Below, piece after piece: positions 46,701 through 58,700 of a stretch of 64,000 nucleotides of DNA. The DNA lies in NCBI GenBank assembly GCA_000310025.1, contig FN648498.1, positions 533,326 to 597,325 of the forward strand, in the 5' to 3' direction. Numbering within the stretch: position 1 is the first letter of the stretch; each line of letters starts with the position of its first letter. Source of the DNA: Ectocarpus siliculosus (taxonomy: Eukaryota > Sar > Phaeophyceae > Ectocarpales > Ectocarpaceae). A program made the translations under genes and the position numbers. The notes beneath the pieces were generated by a model that worked only from the letters and a program-made list of their open reading frames with translations, made no database searches and was not told where the DNA came from.

Positions 46701-49700
46701 TCTTCTTGTTCTTCGGCTTCGGTTTTTTCTATTCTGGCCAATGCTGCCGCCGCCCTTCGTGCCTCCGCATCTCCTCGCCTTCGTCTCACCGGGGTTAGTG
46801 CAGTTAGTGCAGTTAGTGCAGGTGTTGAAGCTGCTTCAGTCTGGCTGTGGCCTTCTTTCGAGCCTGCTCCCTCACCTCCGCCGTTGGTCCTGCGGCTACT
46901 CCGAGCCAAGTGCGCGGAGAAAGTCTGGTCCTGCAGAACATTTGAGGCGTGTTCGTTCAGGATTACAACCGTTTCCGCCCGGCAGGCATACTACACCGGG
47001 GTGGGGCGGGGGAGGGTGCATGCTGTGGTCTTGAGACCATCGGCCGTGCAAAGAGTTCCTGTTCGAGACTGAGAATTTTTCCTCGCGCGATTCGTACAGG
47101 CTACACTGGCGTGAAATAGGCGCTTTTATACCAGTCCTGCACCTCCTGCTGTACTCGTTATATCTACGTTAACCGATGTCGTAGAGGTACCGACCATCTA
47201 CCCAGATACTGAAGCCTTGCATGTCTGTGCGCGTGGTCTGTCGCCACGCTCTGCATGTGAGTTGCGTTGTGAGGGGGGCCGGGGTGCTACCTCCAACCCA
47301 GGAATAGAATAACGTGCGGGATGGCTTACATCCTTGTCCCCGCTGTTGGCCTTATGATCACTGTCCCTGTCTTGCGCAGCATCTCCGGTCGTGGTGGCGG
47401 CAGGCGCGGCCGCCGCCGCCGCCGCCGCCGCCTCAGGCATAGCAGGAGAATGAGGCGGACGTGATGCTGGACGAAACGCTGCCGCCGCTGCCGCCGCCGC
47501 TGCCGCCACCGTCGCCGAGCCAAGCGAAGAAATAGCTTGCATGACAACACGGCTCGGCGACCCGCGGGAGGCAGCGGCGGCAGCGGCGGCGGCTGTCGAG
47601 GACGGCTGCAGCGGGGATAGTGACGAAACCTTGAAGCCCCCGTCCAGCCTGGCCGCCTTCAGCCGCAACCAGACTGGGTCGTCACCGCCGGCCACAACAA
47701 CGCCGTCCTCCCGACGCTTGCATTCGTCGCACGCCCACGAGCCGTCCGCGGCTCCGGCGCCGCCTGTGGCGCCTGCTGCGCCGGGCGAGGCCTCCGGCCT
47801 CTTCCGGCGGCAGCGGGCGTGCGTGTGCAGGCCGCAGCCAGGGCACCTCTTGCTGTCGCTGCCCATCGTCTTCTCGCCCGGAAGGCGGTTGTCGCCCAGG
47901 CAGTTCGGGCACCACGGCTGGTTCCCCCGCGGCTGGGACGGCGCGGCGCCCCCCTTGCCTCGGAGAGACTCGTGGAGGTGGGTGTCGTCAGGGCCGTGCT
48001 CGCCGCCCGGGCAGCGCGGACAAATCCAGTCCGGGGGCGGGAAGTGTCTCTTGGTGCGGTCGTAGCCGACGCAGCGGCCGTGGAACAGCTTGCCGCACGC
48101 CCGACAGCAAAAGCTGGGGTGTCGACCGAGGTCTAACTTGCAAGCCCCGCAGGTGTTGCTATTGGTGCTTCTAGCACGGCTGCTGCTGCTACTGCTGCTG
48201 CCGCCGCCCTTGGCGAGACTTTTCTTGCTAGCGGTGCGGCCGGCTGCTGCAGCTTGCTCTGCTGCTGCTGCTGCTGCTGCTGCCGCACTTGTACCCTTGG
48301 CAGCGTCACCGCTTGACGTGACCGATCCAACACTGAGGTCCGGGCGGGTGGCCTGACAAAGGCGAAGGAAGGCCGACATAGACGAGCCGGCATATGCCGT
48401 AAATGATTTGGAACCATCACATTTCAACCACCTTACCCTACAGCGTACGGCTGCCTATTGGACGAGGGGAGGGCTTCCATGTGCACTGCCTGCCACGACG
48501 ATATTTGCAAGGATACTGCAGAATTCGGATCACACACAAGTACACTTGATCACGCCCTTCAGCATCTCAGGCGACCGAAACCACCGGCTGTAACAAATCA
48601 AATCCGTCAGTTAGTTGGGGACCAAGCAGCGGATACCGTGCTGGAAGAACGGGAAGAAACGCAACGAGCTCGAGGCCGGGCACAAAGGACGACGCAGGTC
48701 ATGCCGTTCCTCCAGCCTAACTTAGAAAAATAGCAAAATATACTCGAAGTATAACTGTAGCAGCCAGGACCTCACAACACCTACTCCTATTTAGCTCCGA
48801 GGATCAACACCCACCGAAAACTACCTTTGACTATTGTACACCAGTAGCCAAAAACACGCCCTACGTAGAAAAAATACCTCTTGCCCGTTGTCCAGCATCA
48901 CGTCGTCGTCTTCCTCTTCTTCTACCACCTTGCTTCGCTTGCCGCGCTGTCTCCCCGCTACCGCGCTCCCTCTCGCGTGAGCCTTACGTTTGCCCTTGCT
49001 GGCGGTGGACTGCTTTGCCTGGGCAGGGTTCTTGGCATCTCCATCACTGTCATCACTGTCACCTTCCTCGGCTTGGTCTTGATCTTCGACTTGCTTCCGA
49101 CCACCATCGGAGTCGTCAGCCTGAGTTGTGCGTTACAGGACGTTCGTACAGACAGCACTTTTTTTCGCCGTTTTTTCTCTTTTTCTTAACTGCAACCACA
49201 ATAAAGCCATCTCTATCGATAGACAAGGGTCTCTTCTGTTCTTAGGTCTCAAGACAGAATCGGGATTACGGGGGAGATGGTAACGCATGGGGTCGCTGAA
49301 TGGACGTCGTCGCGTGCATAATAATGTAATGTACCATATCAAAAACCTACCGTATGCTCTTACACAGCAAGGTACATTATGCGCCCTGCCTGTCGCAACG
49401 AGAGTCCCATCAAAACCAGGCATTGCATTGACGTATCCCACATAGCTTGCAGGTGCTCACGGGTGAAACAACAACAGATAAAGCTCGCCGCAACTCCGCC
49501 TACCGTCATGCCGAGGTCGCTCGCTGCTTGCATCTCATCCGACGCCGCCAACAACAATATCCGCGTTTCAGCTCTCCCTACATGTGCCCCACCCACCTCT
49601 CGCAAGAAGTCCGCGTCTGCCTCTGACTCCGCGGCAGCTGCATCGTCGCCGCTAGAACCTTTGCCTGCAGCTGCAGCTGCTGCTGCTGCTGCTGCTGTTG

Positions 49701-52700
49701 CCTTCTTGAGTGTCCCGCGGCCACCGTTTCCCTTTCCGCGTGCCCCCTTGCCCTTGCTGGCTGTACCGCCACCGCCTCCGTTAACGGGTCCATGGGAGTT
49801 CGCCCCCGGAATGTGTCGGACTTTTTCGTCGTCGAATAGGGTCCACAGGCCTGATTCAGAATCGTGTACCTAAAACAAAATTTGAACAAATAAAAAAAAA
49901 AAAGAAGGGAAACAACGTTGGACTCGCCGGTTACGAGTGATCGTCTTCCCTGTTGCCAGTGCAGCATGAAACCATGAAAAACAACGAAGAATAGAGCAAC
50001 ACAAACAATGGACGTACGAAACAAAAGAGGTAAAAGAGGAAAAGAGGAAAAGAGGTAACAAGCGACACCAAGACCCACGTCATCAGACAGACGCCATCAA
50101 AACAACAACGAAACCCACAAGCTGCAACCACACACAACAACGACAAACACCTCAGTATTGTAACCACACGCAGCACCTCCATATTGTTGCCGCCCCTACA
50201 CACAGCAACCACGCCTCCATATCGCAACCGCACACAACGACACCAAGGAGAGAGAGAGGCGTTTGCCCACCTCACCTCTGCCACGATGTGCCCGGAGTGG
50301 ACGTTGCTCCCCTTGTGGTACAGCACGCATCGCAGCTCGTACACGTACTCCTCATCGTCGTCACCGTTGCTCCCCTTCCCCCCCTTGGGAGACACGCCTT
50401 TTCCTCTTTCTCCCCCCCCTACTTTAGACCCGTCGCCTCGTGGACTGACGAAAGACAGCGGAAACGGTTTACAAAAACAAAAAAATGTGCGTGAAAGGTC
50501 GGCGGAATTAAAAAAGCGTGGCAGTTGCGTGGCAGTAAACCAATGAGTGCAAGCGACGGGGGGGTAGTCGGATTTTGGTACAAGTTTCACGCCCCTGTAT
50601 TTTCGTGTCTTGCGTTGATTGTCCTTGGTGTTTACGTGAAAAAAAACGTAGGGCTTACCCTAGTCGCGGGCCCATGTCCAGCGTCGGCGGGAGCGAGATG
50701 GCTGCCTTGATCTTCTTCTTAGCCATGGTCTTCAAGTCATACTCGTATCGAACCAGCTGCAGCGACAGCACCGGGGGAAGGCGCACAAGCTCCGTCATCG
50801 TCTCAGCGTCCTGCTTCTTGCCGCACTTCTCGCAGTTGTACTGCAAGGACGGACACCAACATGACGTGCAGTGCAGCAGCAGAATAGCAACAGACGACAC
50901 GAAGCAAGGATAGAGAGAGAGAGAGAGAGAGAGTGAAGACAAACAGGCGGTGGTGGTGGTGGACGGGGAGTGAAAGCAGCGGTGGGACAAAGAAATAACG
51001 TTCCAACGAAGTGAAACAAAGGGGAGAAACATGCATACGGCGCGCGGTGCGCATAAATACTCCTTGACATAAGCATGAGCGTTTCGAAGTTGTAGTAGCT
51101 GGTAGAGGTGTGGCGGTCACACACACAATTAACCACTGTGATACCATCCGCACGTAAGTGGTACAGTCCCTAGTTCTACCAAGCAATACATTGCGCCTCA
51201 GAGCTTGTGTCCTCAGAGCTTCACACGCACACAGCAGTGCGTTGAAGCTGAGGTTGCATTGCAGCATGCACGATGCCCGGTGTCCCAGCCTTGGGCGTGC
51301 AGAACGGACAAACCTCCAAAGGTACGACACTAAATTATCCATGAATCGTCCATGACATGACTCGTCTCACCTGGTTGGCGCCGACGAGAATTTCGTGCTC
51401 GAGGTGGCCATCGAGTATGGTTTCAATGGACCGGTGATGCTGCATGGTGGGGCGGTGTGGAGCGTGATGATCCGTGATGGCGATAGCCGTGTCAGGACAA
51501 AGGGCGTGGCACAGGCGAGCAATCGAACAACCTTTAGACTTGTTACCCATATTACCCATACTTCCTTGGGAAGGGAAATACGAGGGAGGTGTTTCGCGGC
51601 AAGCAAGGTACACAGCGAAAAAAACAACCACAACAGCAACAGCAGAACAAAAAATGACCCGACCTGTTAGGGTGCGTTGCTGAGCCGAAGAACGCTACCA
51701 CCGCCCACAACCAAAACCCACAGCTACTTGGACCCTCTGCCGATTCTGCGTCCCTCCCCAACACAAGAGTGGAGAGCGAGATGGGTGGACATGTGGCACC
51801 ACCAACGTTCAACGAAGCAACGAGACAACTTTCACACCTTCCCTCCCCCCCCCCCGTGTTAAACAAAGCGACGACCACCACCACCACGAGACAACCTTTA
51901 CCCCCCCCCCCCCCCCCCCCCCCTCCCTTTNNNNNNNNNNNNNNNNNNNNNNNNNNNNNNNNNNNNNNNNNNNNNNNNNNNNNNNNNNNNNNNNNNNNNN
52001 NNNNNNNNNNNNNNNNNNNNNNNNNNNNNNGTTCCCCCCCCCACCAAAGTGGGGGGGGGAGGGGGGGGGGACGTTTGCCCCCCCCAAGTTTCAAAAGACG
52101 ACGGGGAAAATTTTCCCCCTTTCCCCCCCCCCCCCCCTGTGTAAAAAAAAGGGGGCCCCCCCCCCCCCCGGGAAAACCTTTCCCCCCCCCCCCCCCCCCC
52201 CCCCCTCACATTGATCTGCAAGACGAGATCGTTGAACGTCCGTTGCTGCCGAGGCCCGGCCTTGCACTTGAGGCATCGAGTGATGTACGCCACCTCCCCG
52301 CAGAATGTATCCTGCACCAACGTGCGGAGGGGGGTGGGGCTCCGCTGAAAGCACCGCTCCAGGAGGATCCGGAAAAAGTTGCTGAACTCCTGAATGCGGG
52401 GGGCCGTCGGAAACAAACGAGGGTGAACAGACAGACGAGAAGGGGAATGAGGCGCCCTTTCATTTCTATCATTGGCCCTTCTTTTTCGCACAAACCAACA
52501 ACACAGAAGGCATGCATGTGCATAGAACAGACGAAGTGCCGACACGGCGAAAATACAAGATTTGTTGTCTACGGGAAGAAGGCATTACACGTGCAGGAAG
52601 CAGACGAAGTGCCGATATGGCGTATGTACACGATGTGTTGACTACAAGAAGTGCCGATTGGTGTTCTTGCATTGCTACCTGCGGATCTTGCTGAGAGCCG

Positions 52701-55700
52701 GTGTCCATGCGAAGCAGGGCGGGGAAGCCAGCGGGATCATAGACCTTGGATATGCCCTCTTGCATGTGCCCGAACACCATCTGGAGCTCCTGCATTCGTT
52801 GTTGTGGTCGTTTCGGTAAAAGGGCGAATACTAACGAATAGCCAAAAATCCAAATCCAAATGGGCACAAAATCAAAATCAAAATGCGTTATCGTGGAAAA
52901 CTGAAAAAAGAGGGTCGACCATGTTAACGAGGATAGGAGACAGATGAGGCAAAACATCAAAAAAGACCTGGCGCCAGGGGAAGAGCCAGCAGCGAAGCGA
53001 GCGGTGATTTTTCTATTGTGGGTTTTGCGCTCTTCTGTTCACGTGTTAGCCGATATCTCGCCACAAGCTTGACGAGTTGCCTCAAGAACGGTATCCGGAA
53101 GGCGCTGGTAACATGGGCTGTTGGGCAATGCCAAGGTTTGGCGCCGTGAGGTGCCGAATGCGCCGGAAAACAAAAAGGTTGTGTTGAACCAAAAATGGCA
53201 ACGGTTGCGAGCGGTCACTTCAAGTTGGGTGTTTTGGACGGCCGCGGGTTTGGTTATCCACCGATAACTTTTCGAAGAAGGAAGCAACAACAACAGCAAC
53301 GCCACGCGGCGGGAGGTACCTCTCTGCTCCATCTTTCAAGCCCAAGGTCTGCTACCGTGGGGTATCGTGCGTATAGGGGAAAAAGTTGTGGTTGACCGTA
53401 AATTATCCACGTCAGAGAGCGGATAGTTCAAGTTCGCGCCGAATGTCTGCTCACAGTTTAGTTTTTCAGCGATAACGCATCGAAGGAGGAAGCAACAGCA
53501 TTAGCAATGCCACGCGACGGGAGGTAGCTCTGCCCACCATCTTTCTCGTACAAGGTTAGATGCCTTGGGGTATCGTCAGTGTGGAGAAAAAAGGTTGCAA
53601 CTACCCTCTCCCGCACGGAATAGCCCGAAAAAGCCGCGGAGCCCTGTTCCGATCGTCAGTCCGTTCACCGCTTGTCACGATCGGCATTTTCTCCTCGAGC
53701 ACCCAACGAGCCGGCCCGGTTTTTGGTTTGCCGGCGAGCAGAGTCTTCTGGCTACAAATAATGGCCATGGTCTCGGTGGTAGGGTGCCGATAGCCCCTCT
53801 ATGAGCAGTGTACAGCAGGTCGTGTCGTACACTTGCTTTGCAGCGGCCTCGCGGCAGGTGCTCCAAGCCTTCGAAGTCTTGAACTCCTTGTCTCTTTGAT
53901 TGTTGATTTTGATAAAAAAGTCCCTCGGGGACTTCTTCCCAGAGAGAGGAACTTCCAGAAAATCAAAGGGCGTCGTCAGGAGGTACGAGAATTTCGACCA
54001 ACCAGCGCTCGATTTTGATTTCGATTTTGATTTTTTGGTGATTGATTTTTAGCGCTTCGTTAATATACGGCCTAACCGTGACCACCACGACCAACACGTC
54101 TTCGTTAGTCTTCGTTAGTCTTCGTGAGTCTTCGTTAGTTTTCGTTAGTGAGAATTATCACGGCCAAGAGGGGGTAATTGTGAGGAGTACGGCGTTTACG
54201 GCACAACTGCAGTCTGTTGGGCAACCCGCTACAGCAGGAGCGGGCCCTGTATAGTGCCGGTATGTGTCCAGAGATTGTACCACTGGACACTTGGCACTAT
54301 TCGAAGTACGGAACAACTTGGTTTTTCAGTGTGTCCGAGCCGAAACACCGGCACCACCATCACACCATCACATCACACCATCACACCATCACGGCCAAAC
54401 GGAATATGTACTGTAGTGACAAACACGGCGTACGGTATAACGTAGGAAGCCCGGCGAGAGAGGTGCACAAACAGAAAGCACACACAAAGTGTGCCGAGAA
54501 AAGCTGCTCCAAAAAGTTGGATCGTCTCACAAGGAAAAGCATCTTCCTATTTCCGCATACTGCTGTACACGCGTGTGTACGCGAGGTTGAAGGTCGAACT
54601 GAAGCATTGATCAACAGACAACGCGTTCTTGTTGTTGATACTGCCGCTGCTGCTACTGCTGTGGTTGTTGGTCCTGCTGGTGGTGCTGGTGCTGTTGTCT
54701 TCATATTAAAGACCGTCCTGATCTCTGTTCAGCACTTTCACGTGCCCATGCTGTCGATACGGACGGCTTCTGTAGTCACGAAGTCACACGAAAACTAATG
54801 CCCAAAATAAGGTACAAGTTTGAAACATTAAAGAGGAACGCACAAAGAGGTGGGCCTGATGGATTCCGGCGGTAACGCAAGAAAAGTTGAGGAAATGTTC
54901 AGCCTCAGCGGCAAAACATGACGTTCCACAAACGTCACCCTGACCTTGATTGCTGACGCGTTGTTGTAACATGTTGTATCATGAACACCCTGAACACCCT
55001 GACCTTGATTGCCGACGCGTTGTTGTAACATGTTGTATCATGAACACCCTGAACACCCTGACCTTGATTGCCGACGCGTTGTTGTAACATGTTGTATCAT
55101 GAACACCCTGAAAACCCTGACTTTGATTGCTGACGCGTTGTTGTAACATGTACATGTTGTACATGAACGGCGGTGCCATCCTGAGAGGCTCTCAGAACCC
55201 ATCACCATCACGCCGCTCAAAAACAAACCAAACCCATCACAAAGAGGACACAGGATTCTAGTGCCACGTCAGGGTGACGTCACCTCCCACGATAGCACTG
55301 GGCCAAAACGTCTCTACATCATCTCTCTCCGTCTTCTCACTCTCACCCTCATGATGGCATTGTCCGAAGATGCCACCTCCAAATCCACTGAATCCACACC
55401 CTCCCCGGCCGCCCTTCCCCCTCCGCCTCCTCCATTGGAAACCCACGTAGCATCGCCTTCACCGCCACCACCATTGCTGCTGCCGGCACCCGCAGCTGCA
55501 CCAGCACCAGCGTCGCTCTTGCCATTCGCGCCGCTTCCTCTTGCCGAGCTTCCCCCTTCTCCCCCTGGCAACGTAATAGCAATAGCAATGCTCTCTCATG
55601 AGGTATGTCCAAGAAAGGTGCAACAAAATATTATACGCACGCATATCGGGCAGCGCAAAGACCATGCCGTCGGGTATTATAAACAGACTGGGCGGGGCAT

Positions 55701-58700
55701 CGCTGTATTCAGCAGGCAGCGCGGAAGACCCCCCCCCCCCCCTCCCGAACAGCTTATTACTCACGTCGAGCCAGCTGAACGACCTGACCAACCACGCAAA
55801 AACTGCGGAGCTAGATGTGCGGCACGCACAATGCATTGTTTTCGATTGGAGAGAGGCGAGTACAAAGCAGTGGGGAATTGTTGGCCAAACTTTCGGCAGA
55901 TAGGTAAACTCGGGAGCGGTAAGTGGGGTAGCAACCCGTGGTGGAGCGTACATGAGAAGCTGGACGTTGGTGTACGCTCCATCCCGGCGTGTGAGTAGGA
56001 TCTTAGGCTATTGCAAGTCGTCCCTGAACTTATGGTGGTGAAAATGACCTCCCAGGAGGAAAGTAGCTTGTACCGCGGGACTTCGGAGATGATACACTGG
56101 GTGGTCGGGGGACGTCTGGGTGTTTACTAAGCAGAACGCCCGGCACAAGCCTGGGGTACTTGTGCTTGTGCCAGGAGGTGTGAACTTGGATCTAGACTAC
56201 GAGCCTAGGTTGGAGGCACTATTTAGCGTCGGTGAGCCGGCAAAAGAACTGAAAGGAACCACAACCCCCACCGGGCACTCGGATTGGGAAGGCCGAGTGT
56301 TCCGTATACCCTCCTGAAAAAACACGAAAAAAAAGTGGCCACGGTCCAGTTGCTGTAGAGATCATGAGGATGGTGAAGAAGTCGAGAGGATGGAAGCAGA
56401 AACCGCGGAAGGGAGACAGGTTGGAGCTGCTGCTGTTTGGGATTCCAAAGGACATGACGAGGATGAAGGGAGACAGGTTGGAGCTGCTGCTGTTTGGGAT
56501 TCCAAAGGACATGACGAGGATAGAGTTCAAGAACTGTTGTGACAGGGAGGGACTGCACTGCCTAGCAAGGGGAGAAGTAGGCAGAGAGCATGAACATTTC
56601 CGGGTGAGATTGGCCAAGGGAGACAGCCAAGAGTGCTTGGGGGTTGACATCGAGAAGCTGTCGAACTACGTAAGGAAGTTTGGATGGAGGGTTTGCATCG
56701 CGAACATGATAGAAACAGAGAAGGTAAGGCGACAAGAGGCGAGGGCGATGGAGGCGAAGAAGGGACCGGGCGGGGGAGGCGAGCAGGCAAGTCAGAAGAA
56801 CGCCGAGAAGAAGCGGAAGGCGAACGATAGAGTGCGCAAAACCTCCAACAGGGAAAAGCAGAAGCTGAGAGTGGGGTCGTGGAACGTGTGCGGGTTCGCA
56901 AGGAGCGAGCGCAAGCGGTTGGAAATAGTGGACTAAGTAGACCAAAGCGATCTAGATGTAGTGGGGATCCAAGAGACGAGGGAACTGAAGGATGGGGACG
57001 TGGCAAGCAAACTAGGAATATACCGGTGGGTAGGCAAGGCAAGAAAGGGGTTAGACACGAAGAAGAGGGGGGAGGGGGGGGGTCGGATTCCTGGTCAAGA
57101 AACACTTGTTTGTCGTGGTGGGAGTAGCAGTGAAAACGGAGTTCGAGGAAAGCCTATGGCTTAAGATACCTGGGGAGCGGGGTGAGAAAGATGTGTTTCT
57201 GGGGAACGTATTCGTCCCACCGTCGTCGAAAAAAGTCGCAACCAAGGCGCAGCAGGAGAACTTTGGACAAATTGGGGAAGATGTCCAGAGGTTCAGTAGG
57301 AAGGGAGAAGTTGCCATGGTGGGCGATTTCAACTCCGGAGTAGGGAAAGCTTCCAGTAGAGGACAGGCGATCGGGCAGCACGGAGAAGACAAAGTGAATC
57401 ACAACGGAGTGAGGATGCTTGAATTCTTGGGATGCAACGAGCTGATGGTGTTGAACGGTAGGAGGGAATGCGAGAAGCCGGAGTTCACCAGGCAAAGGGC
57501 AGTTTGCATTGAATACTCGATCCTCGACTACATCCTGGTAGATACATGTAGGGGGAGCACACAGATCCCAGAGCTGCACGCAAGTGCGATAGATATAGGT
57601 TCGACCGACCACTTCCTCATATGGGCAAACATCGACCGATCTAGAAAGACGGAGAGTAAGAAACAGAGGAAAGTGTTCCGGTGGAAAGTAGAGCGTTTGG
57701 GAGACGAGGGGGCACGGGATGAATTCCAGAAGGGATTGGCTGGTAGTGTAGAACCCTTCAGGAAACTGCTGAGAAGTGTCGAGACGGGTAGGTAGACGTA
57801 CACGCAGCAGGGGACAGGGTGATTGAAGGATGGGAGTCCATAGTGAACACAACGGCAGAGAGAGTAGTGGGAAAGAAGGTGGTACGATGTGGGGTATCGG
57901 TTAAGTGGTGGGATGACGACCTGAAAGAAGAAATAGGGGAACGTAGAGAAGTCTTCAAGCAGTACCTGAGTGAGGAGTCTGAGGAGAGTTGGGAAAAGTA
58001 CAGGGCCAAGAGGAAACGGGGGAAAGGACTAGTGAAAAAGAAGAAAAAGTCCATTTGGGACGAAGTAGTGAAGTGTTTAAGAACGAGGTGGACGCATGGG
58101 CCCAGAAAGAAGAAGAGATTTCGAAGGCAGACGTTGGGAACGTAGAACTAGAAAAGGAGTTCACTGAGGACGAGGTTGAGACGTGTGTGAACAAGCTGCA
58201 GTGCCACAAAGCAGCAGGGGCGGATGGGATAGTCAACGAGTTCATGAAGTTTGGGGGTAAGTGAATGATCCAGCTGATGGTACTGTTGTACAACTGGGTG
58301 TGGAAAAAATGGAAAAACGAGTATGCGCCAAGTAGATGGAGGGAAGTAGTGGTTGTGAACTGTTTGAGAAAGGAGACAAGACTCCCAGGAAACTACAGGG
58401 GTATCACTGTTGAAGACAGTAGGAAAAGTGTTTTGTAAGCTGCTGAACGATAGGATAGTGGGAGTATTGGAGAAGGAACGTAGCATTAGTGAGGGCCAGG
58501 CAGGTTTCCGACAGAAGAGGGGGTGCGTAGACCACGCATTCACGGTAGAGAGAATCATCCAAGGTAGAAAGAGGGCGGGAAGGCCGACGTGCTGCTTCTT
58601 CCTGGACGTGAAAAAGGCATACGATACCGTATGGAGAAATGGGCTGTGGAAACAATTGTCCAAGTACGGGATCAAGGCGAAAATGTGGAGAGTGCTGAAG

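Noticed and set aside
46205-47034. Plus-strand ORFs opposite USP48 exon 46990-46223
   Set aside because: Antisense shadows of an Ala/Gly/Asp-rich exon.
47330-48352. Stand-alone PHD-finger gene
   Set aside because: It has the same strand and phase 0 at both sides, with good acceptor and donor. The USP48 motifs on either side need it or an equivalent linker, and no independent start or stop is visible.
54900-55165. CRISPR-like array (59-bp period)
   Set aside because: Whole units repeat without distinct spacers, in a eukaryotic intron, so it is a minisatellite.
55261-55998. Plus-strand Pro/Ala-rich protein of 245 residues
   Set aside because: The first part is the antisense shadow of the Gly-rich USP48 exon 55564-55347, which has correct phase and splice sites.
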